64,000 nucleotides of DNA from Cecembia rubra (lineage in GTDB: Bacteria > Bacteroidota > Bacteroidia > Cytophagales > Cyclobacteriaceae). The notes below the pieces were generated by a model that worked only from the letters and a program-made list of their open reading frames with translations, searched no databases and was not told the origin of the DNA. The position numbers and the translations under genes were made by a program. The DNA lies in NCBI RefSeq assembly GCF_003014575.1, contig NZ_PYGF01000013.1:1-64000 (forward strand). The letters run 5' to 3'. Positions 42,362 to 53,000 of the stretch are shown here, in pieces; the first letter of the stretch is position 1; the number at the start of each line of letters is the position of its first letter.

Positions 42362-43227
42362 ATCTTTTATTTAAAATAGGATTTTTGGACATCTCCATAG
42401 TGAATATCATAGATATCACATTGGTGAGTATGCTTATTTATCAGGTTTACAAATTACTGAGAGGAAGTGTCGCAATTAAGATCTTTCTCGGCTTCCTTTC
42501 TATATATCTCATTTACCTATTGGTGAGCGCATTGCGGATGGAGTTACTATCCATCATTCTAGGTCAGTTCATGGGCGTAGGTGTCATTGCTGCCATCATC
42601 ATCTTTGCACCGGAGATCAGGAAATTCCTTTTGATCATCGGAAGATCTTCCTTCCTGTCCAATGAAAACTTCCTACAGGAATTGCTATTTTGGAAAAAAC
42701 GGGAATCTCAGGCCTTTAATATCAATCCCATTATTGAAGCCTCCAAGAGCCTTTCAGGGACCAATACCGGTGCATTAATGGTTATTTCAAGCAATTCTGA
42801 GCTGAAATTTTACGCAGAAAGCGGGGATATTTTAGATGCTGTAGTCTCCAAAAGATTACTTGTTTCCATTTTTAATAAATACAGCCCCCTGCATGATGGA
42901 GCAGTTATTGTTTACAATGGAAAAGTCAAAGCTGCAAGATGCATATTGCCTGTGACTGAAAGAGATGTCCCAGCCCAATTTGGATTAAGACATAGGGCAG
43001 CTATAGGGATGTCGGAAGCCACTGACACCTTGGTTTTAGTAATTTCCGAGGAGACAGGTCAGGTTTCATTGGCCAAGAACGGTAAGATTTTACATAACCT
43101 TTCTTTTCAAGAAGTGAGGGAGTTTATCAATGACTACCTCTCAGGTGTGGATATCGATGAAAAGTTTGAGCCAATTTCAGCTTATGAAAGACAAAATTTA
43201 AAAAGGACCCGTACTAGTAATGTATAA
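42358..43227 (+). CDS. cdaA: Diadenylate cyclase CdaA type
   Basis: 289 residues, start TTG at 42358 overlapping the folP stop. Three membrane helices in the first ~100 residues (IIDITLVSMLIYQVYKLL; AIKIFLGFLSIYLIYLL; VIAAIIIFAPEIRKFLL) and a DAC domain with SPLHDGAVIVYNG and FGLRHRAAIGMSEATD, the two catalytic/ligand motifs. Makes c-di-AMP, which controls osmolyte and wall homeostasis. The folP-cdaA pairing is a recurrent Bacteroidota arrangement. Confidence 0.95.
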   Translation: MNLLFKIGFLDISIVNIIDITLVSMLIYQVYKLLRGSVAIKIFLGFLSIYLIYLLVSALRMELLSIILGQFMGVGVIAAIIIFAPEIRKFLLIIGRSSFLSNENFLQELLFWKKRESQAFNINPIIEASKSLSGTNTGALMVISSNSELKFYAESGDILDAVVSKRLLVSIFNKYSPLHDGAVIVYNGKVKAARCILPVTERDVPAQFGLRHRAAIGMSEATDTLVLVISEETGQVSLAKNGKILHNLSFQEVREFINDYLSGVDIDEKFEPISAYERQNLKRTRTSNV

Positions 43228-43254
43228 AAAAAGGCGCATAAAGCGCCTTTTTTT
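43226..43254. terminator. Bidirectional terminator between cdaA and yicC
   Basis: A7-GGCGC-ATAAA-GCGCC-T7; symmetric, shared by the two convergent genes, and touching the yicC stop. Confidence 0.9.
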
Positions 43255-44131
43255 AAAGTATATTCAATGATTGCTCTTTGATTTTTTCCAGCTCATCTTT
43301 CATCTGGACTACAAAACGCTGCATGTCTGCATCATTTGCCTTAGAACCTATAGTATTGATCTCTCTACCAATTTCCTGAGAAATAAAGCCAAGTTTTTTC
43401 CCTTGATTATTGTCTTCTAAGAGGTTTTTTTCAAAATAATCCAGATGGGTTTCTAGCCTGACTATTTCTTCAGTAATATCAATCTTTTCAAAATAATAGA
43501 TGAGTTCCTGTTCAAAACGGTTCTTGTCAAAATCATTTTCTTCCAACCACTCTCTGAAATTGCTACGTATTCTGTTCCTGATTCTGTCTTTTCTTAATGG
43601 ATCGGAGGTTTTGATATGCTGAAGACAATCCCTAATGATGGAAAGATTCTCCAAAAACTTGCTTTGCAATACGGACCCTTCATCTATCCTAAAGGAATCG
43701 CATTTGTTTAAAGCTTCTTCCAAAACCACTTTTACGGCTTCCCATTCTTCAGAAGCAGAGGTTTTTTCTACTACATGGGTAATTACACTCGGAGACTGCA
43801 AAGCCAGTTTAAACAAATCCTCTGTTTTGGCACCTGTTACCTCCGCTAACTTATTGTATGTGAAATAATAGGATCGGAACAATTCTTCATTTATTGAAAC
43901 GGGAAGATCTACCCCTTCTTTATTGGTAAATTCTATGGTTAGATTTACCTTTCCCCTGTCCAGTATTTTAGTAACTAAATTCCTGATTTCAAGTTCTTTG
44001 TCAGAAAACTGCTTGGGACTTCTTATGGAGAGGTCCAAAAACTTTGAGTTCAAGGTTTTTACCTCCACACTGATAATGAATTTGTCATTATCGACTCCGG
44101 CCAGTCCATAGCCGGTCATTGATTTAATCAT
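43253..44131 (-). CDS. yicC: YicC-family endoribonuclease
   Basis: 292 residues of the YicC/YloC family. Starts MIKSMTGYG, then SVEVKTLNSKFLDLSIRSPK, IRNLVTKILDRGKVNLTIEF; the C-terminal half has KIDITEEIVRLETHLDYFEK and EIGREINTIGSKANDADMQR, all family-specific. Known members cleave RNA and affect small-RNA stability. Ends at the shared terminator with cdaA. Confidence 0.93.
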   Translation of the reverse strand: MIKSMTGYGLAGVDNDKFIISVEVKTLNSKFLDLSIRSPKQFSDKELEIRNLVTKILDRGKVNLTIEFTNKEGVDLPVSINEELFRSYYFTYNKLAEVTGAKTEDLFKLALQSPSVITHVVEKTSASEEWEAVKVVLEEALNKCDSFRIDEGSVLQSKFLENLSIIRDCLQHIKTSDPLRKDRIRNRIRSNFREWLEENDFDKNRFEQELIYYFEKIDITEEIVRLETHLDYFEKNLLEDNNQGKKLGFISQEIGREINTIGSKANDADMQRFVVQMKDELEKIKEQSLNIL

Positions 44132-44149
44132 AAAGAATTATGCAATCGA

Positions 44150-47100
44150 TTAGAAATTATACCCGAAGGTAACATAAAATCTCATATCATCACGTTGAAA
44201 ATTTCTAACTGGCCTTGCCAAATCAAATTTAAAGTAATAGTTAAGCAAGACTGTTCTTAAGCCAGCTCCATAGCTTTGGAGCCATGGGTTATTGAAATTA
44301 TTGATAGTGATTTTGAAAGGAGAACCTGGTGAGGTAATCACTTCTGTATTTTGATCATTGACCCTCTCCCATGGTGCAGCATCATTCCAGGCAGAACCTA
44401 TATCATAAAAAGCAACCATCTGAAAGTTCCTGACAAAGTTTGAAGTAATGTTCCCCCTTGATAAATAAGCAAACAATGGAATCCTGAGCTCATTAGTGAA
44501 AGTGATCACATTTCTCCCCCTAATTTCATCAAATAAATACCCTCTCAGGTCGACAAACTCGGCAAATAAGATATTGGAATTCTCAACTCCTGATGGATTT
44601 CTGACCGGAGATTGCTCTGGTCTGTTGGCCGGAGGATTATAAAACTGATTGAATAACCAGTTGTTCATGCCGCCAACCAGGTAATTTTGAGGGTTTTGAC
44701 CAAAGAAGGAGCCTGCGTATAACCTGGATGCAAATGTGATGTTTTTATGAATTTTCTGATAATTTCTGAAGTCGAGGTAAAAATTTGAGAAGGACCTTGA
44801 TGAGTGATTTAATCCCTGATAATGTACAAACCCAACCTTTGCCTTCATCCCTTGTTGCATAAACAAGCCCAAAGTCTCTGTCCTGTCAAAAACAAATTCT
44901 GCGCGACCTCCTGCATATTGTACATCAAATCTATTTTGTTCTGGCACTTGTCCAAATAGAATGGAATCCGAATTGAGGTTGAAATATTGTGTCCTGGCAA
45001 CAAAAGGAGCCAAACTGAACCTACTATGGGTATTGAATGGATAAGCAAAACCCATTTCAACTTTATTGATGACATATTTCTGGAAGGTTTCCCCCTGAAT
45101 TATCTGAATAGCCCTTCTGTCAAATCTCAATCTTGCATCTATCCTTTGTTTGAGGTATTCATATTCGAAGAAAATATCACTTCCTGATCTGAAATCCAAT
45201 GGAAACATGATACCTCCTTGAAAAACATGGTCATCCAGTATATCTGTCATTTTTCCAGATAGTGAAATTCCAAAACCTCTTAATGGATCTACTACCCAGT
45301 CTGTGCCAAGGTTATTGGTAATAAACTGAGGTTTCATCCTTGCTGGACCAGTGACTCTCCTTTGGGAGGTCTGCCTTCTGAAGTTTTCCAGGAGATTACT
45401 TCTTTGCCCTGCTACAGTCTGTGGTCTTTCTGTCAATTGGCTTTGAGCCTGTGGAATAGTGTCAAAAATATAGTTGTCTGTATCGACTCCGGCCCTTCTT
45501 TCAAACCTTAACCTATCCATACTGATTGCACCTGTCAGACTTTTTGGCCTGGGCACAGTATCAAAAACCTCTGTTTCCGTACGCTGTAAAGAATCCGGTC
45601 TTCCCAATTGTGGAGCAACGGTAACAGGAATTCCCGACATCAGGTCCTCCAGTCTTATATTTCTTAGCGTATCAGGCCTAACTTGAGAAGTGTCGGTAGC
45701 CATTGGATCTATTGCACGTTGCATTGCTCTTCTCTCTCTGGGAAGTTCCCTAACAGGGGAAGAGGCGTCCTCTGTAGCTTGTTCTTCAGCTTTTCTGATG
45801 GCCAATCTTTCTGAGAGGGTTTTGGCCTGCATCAATTGGATCCTAGGAGTACTTGGGGTAAACTGATCTAAATTTGAAAAACTTTCTACTACCAGACGGC
45901 TTTGGTTTCCATCTCTGTAAGAATATGCAATCCTGTTGGCCTTAGAGGAATAGTCAAATGCTTCAATACTTCTATTAAAAGCAGAAACTTGACTTGCTAT
46001 CCCATTGGAAATTGTCAGCCGCATTAAATTGTTAATTCCACTTTGATCACTGATCAATAGGATATTATTAGAATTCATTACCCTGGGCTGGAAGGCTTTA
46101 TGATTCATGTTGGTAAGCTTCTCAATGGGCAATGAATCCCTTAAATCATACTTGAAGAGGTTAAAATAATCCGGCAATAACTTTACATCAGGAGCCCTTG
46201 TCAATAGGGAGTCTGGAATTTCGGTGAAGTTTGAGGCGTAAATCACCGTGCTATCATTTAAAAATACTGGAGTGATATTATCAAACACATCATTGGTAAG
46301 CCTCCTGCCAACACCTCTTGCATTCAAACTGTAAATATCTGTTTTCCCATTGGCAATGGCCGAAAGGACCATATTTCTACCTGTCGAATTAAAATCAAGG
46401 CTAAGTATTTGGGTAATATTCCTAAGGAAAATTTTATCTTGAGCCGAACCATCAATGGCTCTCATCCGCATCGTCGTAGTCCCTCTCCTAAAGGTGGCAA
46501 TTGCCAAATTCAAAGTATCTCTCCAAGCAATAATAGGTGAGGTTTTATTGACAGGCAACTCATTGGAAATGGACCCTCCCGAATAAATATTTATTTCCCT
46601 ACCTGTGCTTAATTCCCTGACTAGTACCTTGTATCTTCCCCCATTGTTGACGACATAGGCAAGATGTTTTGCGTCTGGGCTGAACTTGATATCATTGATA
46701 ATGCCTTCATGATTAGGGCCTGTGCTCCTGATAACATTCTCTTTTTTGATGTCCTTGAAAGCGTTGAAAACCTGTTGATTGGAGCTTTCATAGTATTGCC
46801 TCCACTGCTCAAGAAACACATTGAAATTCACTCCAATAGTATTGGCTATGCTGTTCTCTTCATTCCTGTTGATTCTGCTTAGATTAAGTATGCTGGACAT
46901 ATACCTTCTCCCATATCTCTCAACTATGAAATTCCAGACTGACTGACCCAAAAGTGCCGCTTCTTTTTCTTTATAACGGTGTAATTTGACACTCTTATTA
47001 TCTCTTAAATAATGTCTGACAAAATCATCCATCTCTCTGCTCCAGCCATAAGCCAAATACATGGCGGCACCATCAATATACCAATCCGGAAAACTGTTAA

Positions 47101-47596
47101 TCAGAGTTGACTGAAATGCATCAGCAATGGTGGAACCATAAAGCATTTCTTCAATTATCACTTTTGAAGTAGTATAAATAAGGTCTTTTTTGAACTGCTC
47201 CCATGTTCCAGAATAGGCCACCTCCCCTATCAAACGGCTGAAAAATTTCTGCCCATCAATGGTAAACTGGTCCTTGTTCAGGTTAACGTTACTCTGCAGG
47301 CGCTCTTCTGCGGAATTGTAAATGAAAATTTTAGGCTTGGTATAGGCCACATAACCTATTTGTTGGGTCAACCGATCAAATTCCTTTTCCAGATAATCTA
47401 TTGCCATGCGGGCATTATTCATGCCTCCACCGTAATAAAAGACTTCAAAATTATTGGAGGTATACTGATACCATTCTATTGTTTCATGTTGAACCCTGCT
47501 TTTACCGAACCTTTCCCTGTCAAACTGTGAGAAGGCAGGGTGAACAGCCAATAAAATCAAAATCGAATATAAAATGTGCTTCAACTTTCCTTTCAT
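44150..47596 (-). CDS. Fusion of degenerate gluzincin-like domain, beta-propeller and outer-membrane barrel
   Basis: 1148 residues, signal peptide (KHILYSILILLAVHPAFSQ). Residues ~25-290 resemble a peptidase-MA domain: SFPDWYIDGAAMYLAYGWSR matches the PxWxxEG glutamate region, but the expected HExxH is IIEEML, so activity is unlikely. Residues ~300-590 hold WD40/TolB-like propeller repeats (IINDIKFSPDAKHLAYVVNN; ITQILSLDFNSTGRNMVLSA). A Pro/Arg/Asp-rich linker follows, and from ~780 the chain is a surface-antigen/BamA-like barrel (GFGISLSGKMTDILDDHVFQ) ending in an aromatic Phe (FYVTFGYNF). A cell-envelope assembly or anchoring role is inferred. Confidence 0.8.
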   Translation of the reverse strand: MKGKLKHILYSILILLAVHPAFSQFDRERFGKSRVQHETIEWYQYTSNNFEVFYYGGGMNNARMAIDYLEKEFDRLTQQIGYVAYTKPKIFIYNSAEERLQSNVNLNKDQFTIDGQKFFSRLIGEVAYSGTWEQFKKDLIYTTSKVIIEEMLYGSTIADAFQSTLINSFPDWYIDGAAMYLAYGWSREMDDFVRHYLRDNKSVKLHRYKEKEAALLGQSVWNFIVERYGRRYMSSILNLSRINRNEENSIANTIGVNFNVFLEQWRQYYESSNQQVFNAFKDIKKENVIRSTGPNHEGIINDIKFSPDAKHLAYVVNNGGRYKVLVRELSTGREINIYSGGSISNELPVNKTSPIIAWRDTLNLAIATFRRGTTTMRMRAIDGSAQDKIFLRNITQILSLDFNSTGRNMVLSAIANGKTDIYSLNARGVGRRLTNDVFDNITPVFLNDSTVIYASNFTEIPDSLLTRAPDVKLLPDYFNLFKYDLRDSLPIEKLTNMNHKAFQPRVMNSNNILLISDQSGINNLMRLTISNGIASQVSAFNRSIEAFDYSSKANRIAYSYRDGNQSRLVVESFSNLDQFTPSTPRIQLMQAKTLSERLAIRKAEEQATEDASSPVRELPRERRAMQRAIDPMATDTSQVRPDTLRNIRLEDLMSGIPVTVAPQLGRPDSLQRTETEVFDTVPRPKSLTGAISMDRLRFERRAGVDTDNYIFDTIPQAQSQLTERPQTVAGQRSNLLENFRRQTSQRRVTGPARMKPQFITNNLGTDWVVDPLRGFGISLSGKMTDILDDHVFQGGIMFPLDFRSGSDIFFEYEYLKQRIDARLRFDRRAIQIIQGETFQKYVINKVEMGFAYPFNTHSRFSLAPFVARTQYFNLNSDSILFGQVPEQNRFDVQYAGGRAEFVFDRTETLGLFMQQGMKAKVGFVHYQGLNHSSRSFSNFYLDFRNYQKIHKNITFASRLYAGSFFGQNPQNYLVGGMNNWLFNQFYNPPANRPEQSPVRNPSGVENSNILFAEFVDLRGYLFDEIRGRNVITFTNELRIPLFAYLSRGNITSNFVRNFQMVAFYDIGSAWNDAAPWERVNDQNTEVITSPGSPFKITINNFNNPWLQSYGAGLRTVLLNYYFKFDLARPVRNFQRDDMRFYVTFGYNF

Positions 47597-47643
47597 GCGG
47601 TTATATACACTTCGACTTAAATATACTTAAAAATTTATTATGC

Positions 47644-48687
47644 TCATTTACAACGTTTGATGTTTGCCTCAATTTCTGGTTCTTTTCCCTCAATCAACAA
47701 CTCCATAAAGACTTTACTGAAATAAGGAATCAACGAAACTCCTTTGGCTCCGAAACCATTGAAAATGTAAACGTTTTTGAAGCTTGGATGTTTACCCAAA
47801 AAAGGCCTTCTGTCCTTGGTTGCCGGCCGGAGCCCATGAACATGCCTGACAATTTGCCTTTCTTTTAGTTTGACAAGTTTATCCAATTTCTCAAGAATTT
47901 CATTTTTCCCCCTTTCGGTAGGCCCCAGTTCCAAATCATGCCAACTGTAAGTGGAGCCGACCCTATGCAGACCATTGGAAAGCGAAATCCTAAAAACTCC
48001 CCTATTGATAATTTCCTCAGGATGAAATTCCTGTTGAATATCCATAATCTCTCCTTTAACTGGCGCAAAAGGTAAATTGCTGAAAAAATGGCTTTTCATC
48101 GCCCCAAGGCCATTGCAAAAGATGATTCCTTTCGCTTTGACATCCTTATACCTAACTCCTTCATTATCTACCAGCAAAACTTCTTCATCAAAATACTCCT
48201 GCCTCAAAAAGCCAGCATCAACCATCCGTTTCGCATAAGCATCCAAAAGAACTGGAATTTCCAAATAGCCTGAATTCTTTAATAGAATACCTCCATATGG
48301 GTTGATTACCTCCTTATACACTTCCCTGGTAAAGATTTTCTCAAAATAGGGCTGCAAAAAAGGATCCCCACTGTGTCCCATCCACTCATTTTGCTCTTCA
48401 ATATTCAGGAATGGTCTATAGATCTGTTTCTGCACCAAAAACCTCTTTCCTAAAAATTCCTCAAGGGATTGGTAAAATGGCTCGATTTCAGGAAATAAGC
48501 GGTCTGCAAGCCAGGTCCTGACCATTTTTTTGCCAGTCACCGGATTGTACAAGCCTGCCGCTACCCTACTGCTCACGTTGGCAGCAGGAGTATCATAAAT
48601 AATGAAACTGAGACCATTTTCTGCCATCCTGTAAGAAAGAGCAGTTCCGGCAAGGCCCTGACCAATGAGTAAAAAATCTACTTCCAT
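47644..48687 (-). CDS. FAD-dependent oxidoreductase (DAO family)
   Basis: 347 residues from ATG at 48685-48687 (MEVDFLLIGQGLAG). Rossmann dinucleotide site FLLIGQGLAGTALSYRMAE (a GxGxxG variant), then FAD-contact FCNGLG, GSTYSW and the C-terminal FNGFGAKGVSLIPYFSK, as in DAO-type (glycine oxidase, sarcosine oxidase) enzymes. Substrate not predictable. It lies 47 bp before the start of the fusion gene on the same strand, so the two may be cotranscribed. Confidence 0.8.
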   Translation of the reverse strand: MEVDFLLIGQGLAGTALSYRMAENGLSFIIYDTPAANVSSRVAAGLYNPVTGKKMVRTWLADRLFPEIEPFYQSLEEFLGKRFLVQKQIYRPFLNIEEQNEWMGHSGDPFLQPYFEKIFTREVYKEVINPYGGILLKNSGYLEIPVLLDAYAKRMVDAGFLRQEYFDEEVLLVDNEGVRYKDVKAKGIIFCNGLGAMKSHFFSNLPFAPVKGEIMDIQQEFHPEEIINRGVFRISLSNGLHRVGSTYSWHDLELGPTERGKNEILEKLDKLVKLKERQIVRHVHGLRPATKDRRPFLGKHPSFKNVYIFNGFGAKGVSLIPYFSKVFMELLIEGKEPEIEANIKRCK

Positions 48688-48742
48688 GCCCAAAAATATA
48701 TTCTTTCTTTGTTATTTTGAGACCTAAACGACAAGATTGTAT

Positions 48743-49396
48743 ATGCTTCAACTCAAATCTTTCACTTTTAACCCTTTTATGGAAAATACTTACCTGCTTT
48801 ATGACGAAACCCGTGAAGCAGTGATTTTTGATCCAGGGTGTTTTGAAAAATATGAGCAAAAGGAACTCAGCGATTTTATAGAAAATGAAGAGCTTGAACT
48901 TAAGATGCTGATCAACACCCACTGCCATATAGACCATGTTTTGGGTAATGCTTTTGTCAAATGGAAGTATGGGGTACCACTTTACCTCCATCAAAAAGAA
49001 CAACCTGTACTCAAGTCAGTAACTAGCTATGCTTCTAATTATGGCTTTGCTGGTTATGAAGAATCACACCCAGATTACTTTATCAGTGAGACCGATCGGA
49101 TAAAATTCGGCAACAGCAGCCTGGAAATCAGGTTTGTCCCGGGGCATTCACCTGGGCACTTGGTATTTTTCCATCAAGAAACAGGGATCTGTATTGCTGG
49201 CGATACTCTTTTCCAAGGAAGCATTGGAAGAACGGACTTACCAGGTGGAGATCATGACACGCTTTTGAATGCCATCAGGACTGAAATGTTCTCATTACCT
49301 GACACTACCAAAGTTTATCCTGGACATGGTCCCATGACTAATATTGCATTTGAGAAAGAACATAACCCATTTGTAGGTAAAAGAGCGAGATTCTGA
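48743..49396 (+). CDS. Metallo-beta-lactamase-fold hydrolase (glyoxalase II-like)
   Basis: 217 residues from ATG at 48743. Zinc ligands are clear: NTHCHIDHVLGN (HxHxDH), GHSPGHLVFF (His), AGDTLFQGSIGRTDLPGGD (Asp bridging) and YPGHGPMTN (final His). The length and the GRTDLPGGD sequence fit the glyoxalase II-like / persulfide dioxygenase-like group. Soluble. The stop overlaps pssA by one base (ATGATG). A TATTTTGA near 48713 could be the promoter -7 box. Confidence 0.88.
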   Translation: MLQLKSFTFNPFMENTYLLYDETREAVIFDPGCFEKYEQKELSDFIENEELELKMLINTHCHIDHVLGNAFVKWKYGVPLYLHQKEQPVLKSVTSYASNYGFAGYEESHPDYFISETDRIKFGNSSLEIRFVPGHSPGHLVFFHQETGICIAGDTLFQGSIGRTDLPGGDHDTLLNAIRTEMFSLPDTTKVYPGHGPMTNIAFEKEHNPFVGKRARF

Positions 49397-50097
49397 TGAT
49401 CATAAAGCAAATCCCCAATACCCTTACCTCTCTCAACCTGCTTTCTGGTATGTTGGGAATTTATTTTGTATTGGAAGGAAATATCCATTATGGGGCCTAT
49501 TTCATCTTCCTTGCATCCCTCTTTGATTTTCTGGACGGCTTCCTAGCAAGGGTTTTAAAAGTTCATTCAGAGATTGGAAAAGAATTGGATTCTTTGGCAG
49601 ACTTGGTAACATTTGGAGTATTGCCCTCTTTTATCCTTTTAAAAATGATTACACAACATTCAGATTTGGGATACTTACCTTTTTTTGTATTTATCGTTGG
49701 GATATTTTCAGCAATTCGCTTGGCAAAATTCAATGTTGATACCAGGCAAACAGATCAATTTATAGGACTCCCAACCCCGGCCAATGCCTTATTGATCAGT
49801 ACGCTTCCTTTTTTGAAAGAACGTTTTCCTTCATTGGATCAGGTATTCAACGAGCCTTATTTCATTATGGGCATGGCATTGATTTTATCTTTTCTTCTTA
49901 TTTCTGAATTGCCTCTGATAGCTTTAAAATTCAAAAACTTCGGAATCAGGGAAAATGTATTCCGATACTTGACGCTTTTGATGGGCTTGGTCTGTATTTT
50001 GACTTTTGGCCTAGGTGGAATTCCTTTTGTAATAATTTCTTATATTGTGTTGTCGGTGATGGAGGGATTAATAACCAAAAATGCTAAAGTCGATTAG
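49396..50097 (+). CDS. pssA: CDP-diacylglycerol-serine O-phosphatidyltransferase
   Basis: 233 residues, about seven helices. The CDP-alcohol phosphotransferase motif DGxxAR-x8-Gx3Dx3D is complete: DFLDGFLARVLKVHSEIGKE then LDSLAD (residues ~42-67). Start MIIKQIPNTLTSLNLLSGML is typical of PssA. It makes phosphatidylserine, the precursor of phosphatidylethanolamine. The last 17 bases overlap porU. Confidence 0.93.
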   Translation: MIIKQIPNTLTSLNLLSGMLGIYFVLEGNIHYGAYFIFLASLFDFLDGFLARVLKVHSEIGKELDSLADLVTFGVLPSFILLKMITQHSDLGYLPFFVFIVGIFSAIRLAKFNVDTRQTDQFIGLPTPANALLISTLPFLKERFPSLDQVFNEPYFIMGMALILSFLLISELPLIALKFKNFGIRENVFRYLTLLMGLVCILTFGLGGIPFVIISYIVLSVMEGLITKNAKVD

Positions 50098-53000
50098 ATT
50101 CTATACCTTTTCTCTCTGCTTTTTTTGTCTCTTTTTTGCTGAGCACACCTGGACTTTGGCCCAACAAAATCAGGCTTTCTTCAAATTTCCAATTATTGAT
50201 GCAGGTGTGTATAAAATTACAGCACAGCAGGCACAATCATTAGGTTATTCCAACCTTGATGCAATTGGAATTTATGGCACCCCCGGGATGTTGCCCCAAA
50301 AGCTTGATAGCCTGGACTTAAAATTTAGACAAATCCCTACCAAAAGAATTGGAAATGATTTGTATTTTTTCCTTACAGGACCTCACCAAATTACTGTCAA
50401 TGACGGGAATTTCGATTTCCAGGTTCATCATTATTCGGACACTTTGTTTTACCTTTTGGGACCAGCAGAAAAGCATTTAGAAATTCCTGATTCCACAGTA
50501 CCGGCCTCAGGTCCGGAATTACCAAGATTGTTTGGAATTCAATTTATCAAATGGGAAGAAACCAACCTTTTGACCTCTGGAAGATCCTGGTATTCAAGAC
50601 CAATTTTCAATAGGGACAGGATTTCTTTTAATTTCTCCGCCTTGCAAGGTGCCAATGGCAGTCCAGAATTGACTCTGAAAGTAATGGGGCAATCATTATC
50701 TGAAGGAAGAATGGAATTCTTCCATAACAATACTTTGGTGGGTAACCTTTCGATTGCAAGTATTCCCAATTCCCAATACGGCATTAAAGGGCGGGAGAAT
50801 ACTTTCCGAACAAATTTATCCCCCTCTCCAAATTATAATATTCAGGCCAATTTCAATAGTGGGGATGTAAATGGAACAGGCTATCTTTCACATGGCCTAT
50901 TGGCTTTTCCTTTTTCTCCTTCTTCAGCCCCATCCGGTAAGTATTTGATCAGAGAAAGTGGAGTAGTACCTAAAAGGACTGGGTTTCAGCAGTGGTTGGT
51001 CCGCGGATTTTATAAAGTAACTTCCATAGAAAATCCCGTACTTGCCCAATCAGGAGATCAACTTTTACTTTTCAATTTACAAAACATCCCAACAATCAGT
51101 AATCTGGAACGTATTGATCTAAAGGCCAGAACTGAAAGGGATAACCCTCAATTGATCATCATCACCTCCTCATCCCTTTTGTCCCAGGCAAACCGTCTGG
51201 CATCCCACAAAAATCAAATTGGTATTAGGACGCAGGTCTATACAGTATCGCAGTTATATGAGGCATTTGCTTATGGAAATAAAGACATTACAGCATTTAG
51301 AAATTTCCTTGCTTTCCAGTACCATCAAAACAGGGCTTTAAAAAACGTGTTATTTTTTGGCAAAGGTACATTTGATTACAAAGGAATATTGGGGGGCAGA
51401 CCTAATTTGGTACCTACTTACAGTTCAAGAAACAGTTTAGATCCTTTAAGCACATTCAGTTCAGATGATTATTTTGGTTTTCTGGACTTTGGCCAAGGGG
51501 AATGGGCAGAAAATACCACTGGAGATGAACTGCTACAGGTTGGGGTTGGAAGGATTCCTGCAACCAACTTTCAGGAAGCCAGAGAAGCTGTTAACAAAAT
51601 CATTTCCTATGAATCCATGCTGGGAATGGAAGGCACCTGGAAACGCCGGCTGGCATTTTTTGCAGATGATGGGGACAATAACATCCATTTGAATGATGCT
51701 GAAAGTCATGCCAATTTTATCCAGGAAAACCATCCTGAATTTGAAATCGTCAAACTTTATTTGGATAGGTTTGAGCAGGAAAGGAATAATAATATCCAAA
51801 GATCACCAGAAGCTAGGGATGCTTTACAATCAACAATCAAAGAAGGGGTCCTTTTTTTGAATTATATTGGACATGGCAATGAAACCACTTTAACAGCAGA
51901 AAGGGTCTTTACTGTTTCTGATATCAACGATTGGCCGGAAAATACCTTTTTGCCTTTGTTTATAACAGCTACCTGTGAATTTGGTAGACAAGACAGTCCA
52001 TTTATCCGTTCAGGAGCTGAAGACCTGTTATTTGCCCCAAGGAAAGGGGCCATAGGTTTATTGACTACAGGGAGACCTGTTTTCAGTTCATTGAATTTTT
52101 CTTTGAATAAAGCTTTTATAGAAGCAGTTTTTCAAAGGGAAAACGGAAGTTTTCAGGACCTTGGGAGCATTTTTAAATCCACAAAAAACAACAGTCTTAA
52201 TGGCCCCTTTAACAGGAATTTTTCACTGATAGGTGATCCTTCTCTTAGACTTGCAGTACCCGAACTAAAGGCTGACGCCCCTGAAATATGGGATATAAGG
52301 TTAGAAATGGAAACAGATACCCTGAAGGCATTGCAGCAAGTCCAAATTAAAGGTAAGATCATAGAGCCATTAACGGGTGCCCATTTGATCAATACCAAAG
52401 GAGAATTTATCCTGAGTCTTTTTGACCGCCCCAATAAAGTCAAAACATTGGGAGATGAAAGCAGCGAAGTTGAGTTTTGGGAGGAAAATAACCTTTTGTT
52501 CCAGGGAATTGGGAAAGTAAATGATGGTGAATTTATTGCGGATTTGATACTGCCTGGAAACATTGAAATGGAGCATGGGATAGGAACTTTAAGGATTTTC
52601 GCTGAATTGGAAAGTAAAAATGAGGAAGCATTCGGGGCAAAAAGACTGATAATTGGAGGTATGGATCCAAATCAACCCGAAGATTTAGAAGGACCAAAAA
52701 TCAGGCTGTTATTTGGGGAAAATCTGGAACTTACCGCCCCTATTATTCCTTCCAGAACTTATCCTGTTAAAATCCAGCTTGAGGACGAAAGCGGCATTAA
52801 TATTTCCGGATCCGACCCAAATCAAGGAATTAATTTACAGATCAATAATGATCCACCTATATTGCTGAACAGGCATTTTTTCGCTTTGGATGGCAGTTTT
52901 AAAAAAGGAGAAATAATTACTGACCTGACCAACTTACAGGAAGGCCTGAATAGTCTAAAAATATCAGCATGGGATAATTCAGGCAATAAATCTGAACTGA

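Noticed and set aside
47401-47868. 155-residue plus-strand frame across the fusion gene start and oxidoreductase end
   Set aside because: It spans two real minus-strand genes and the spacer between them, with no supporting features.
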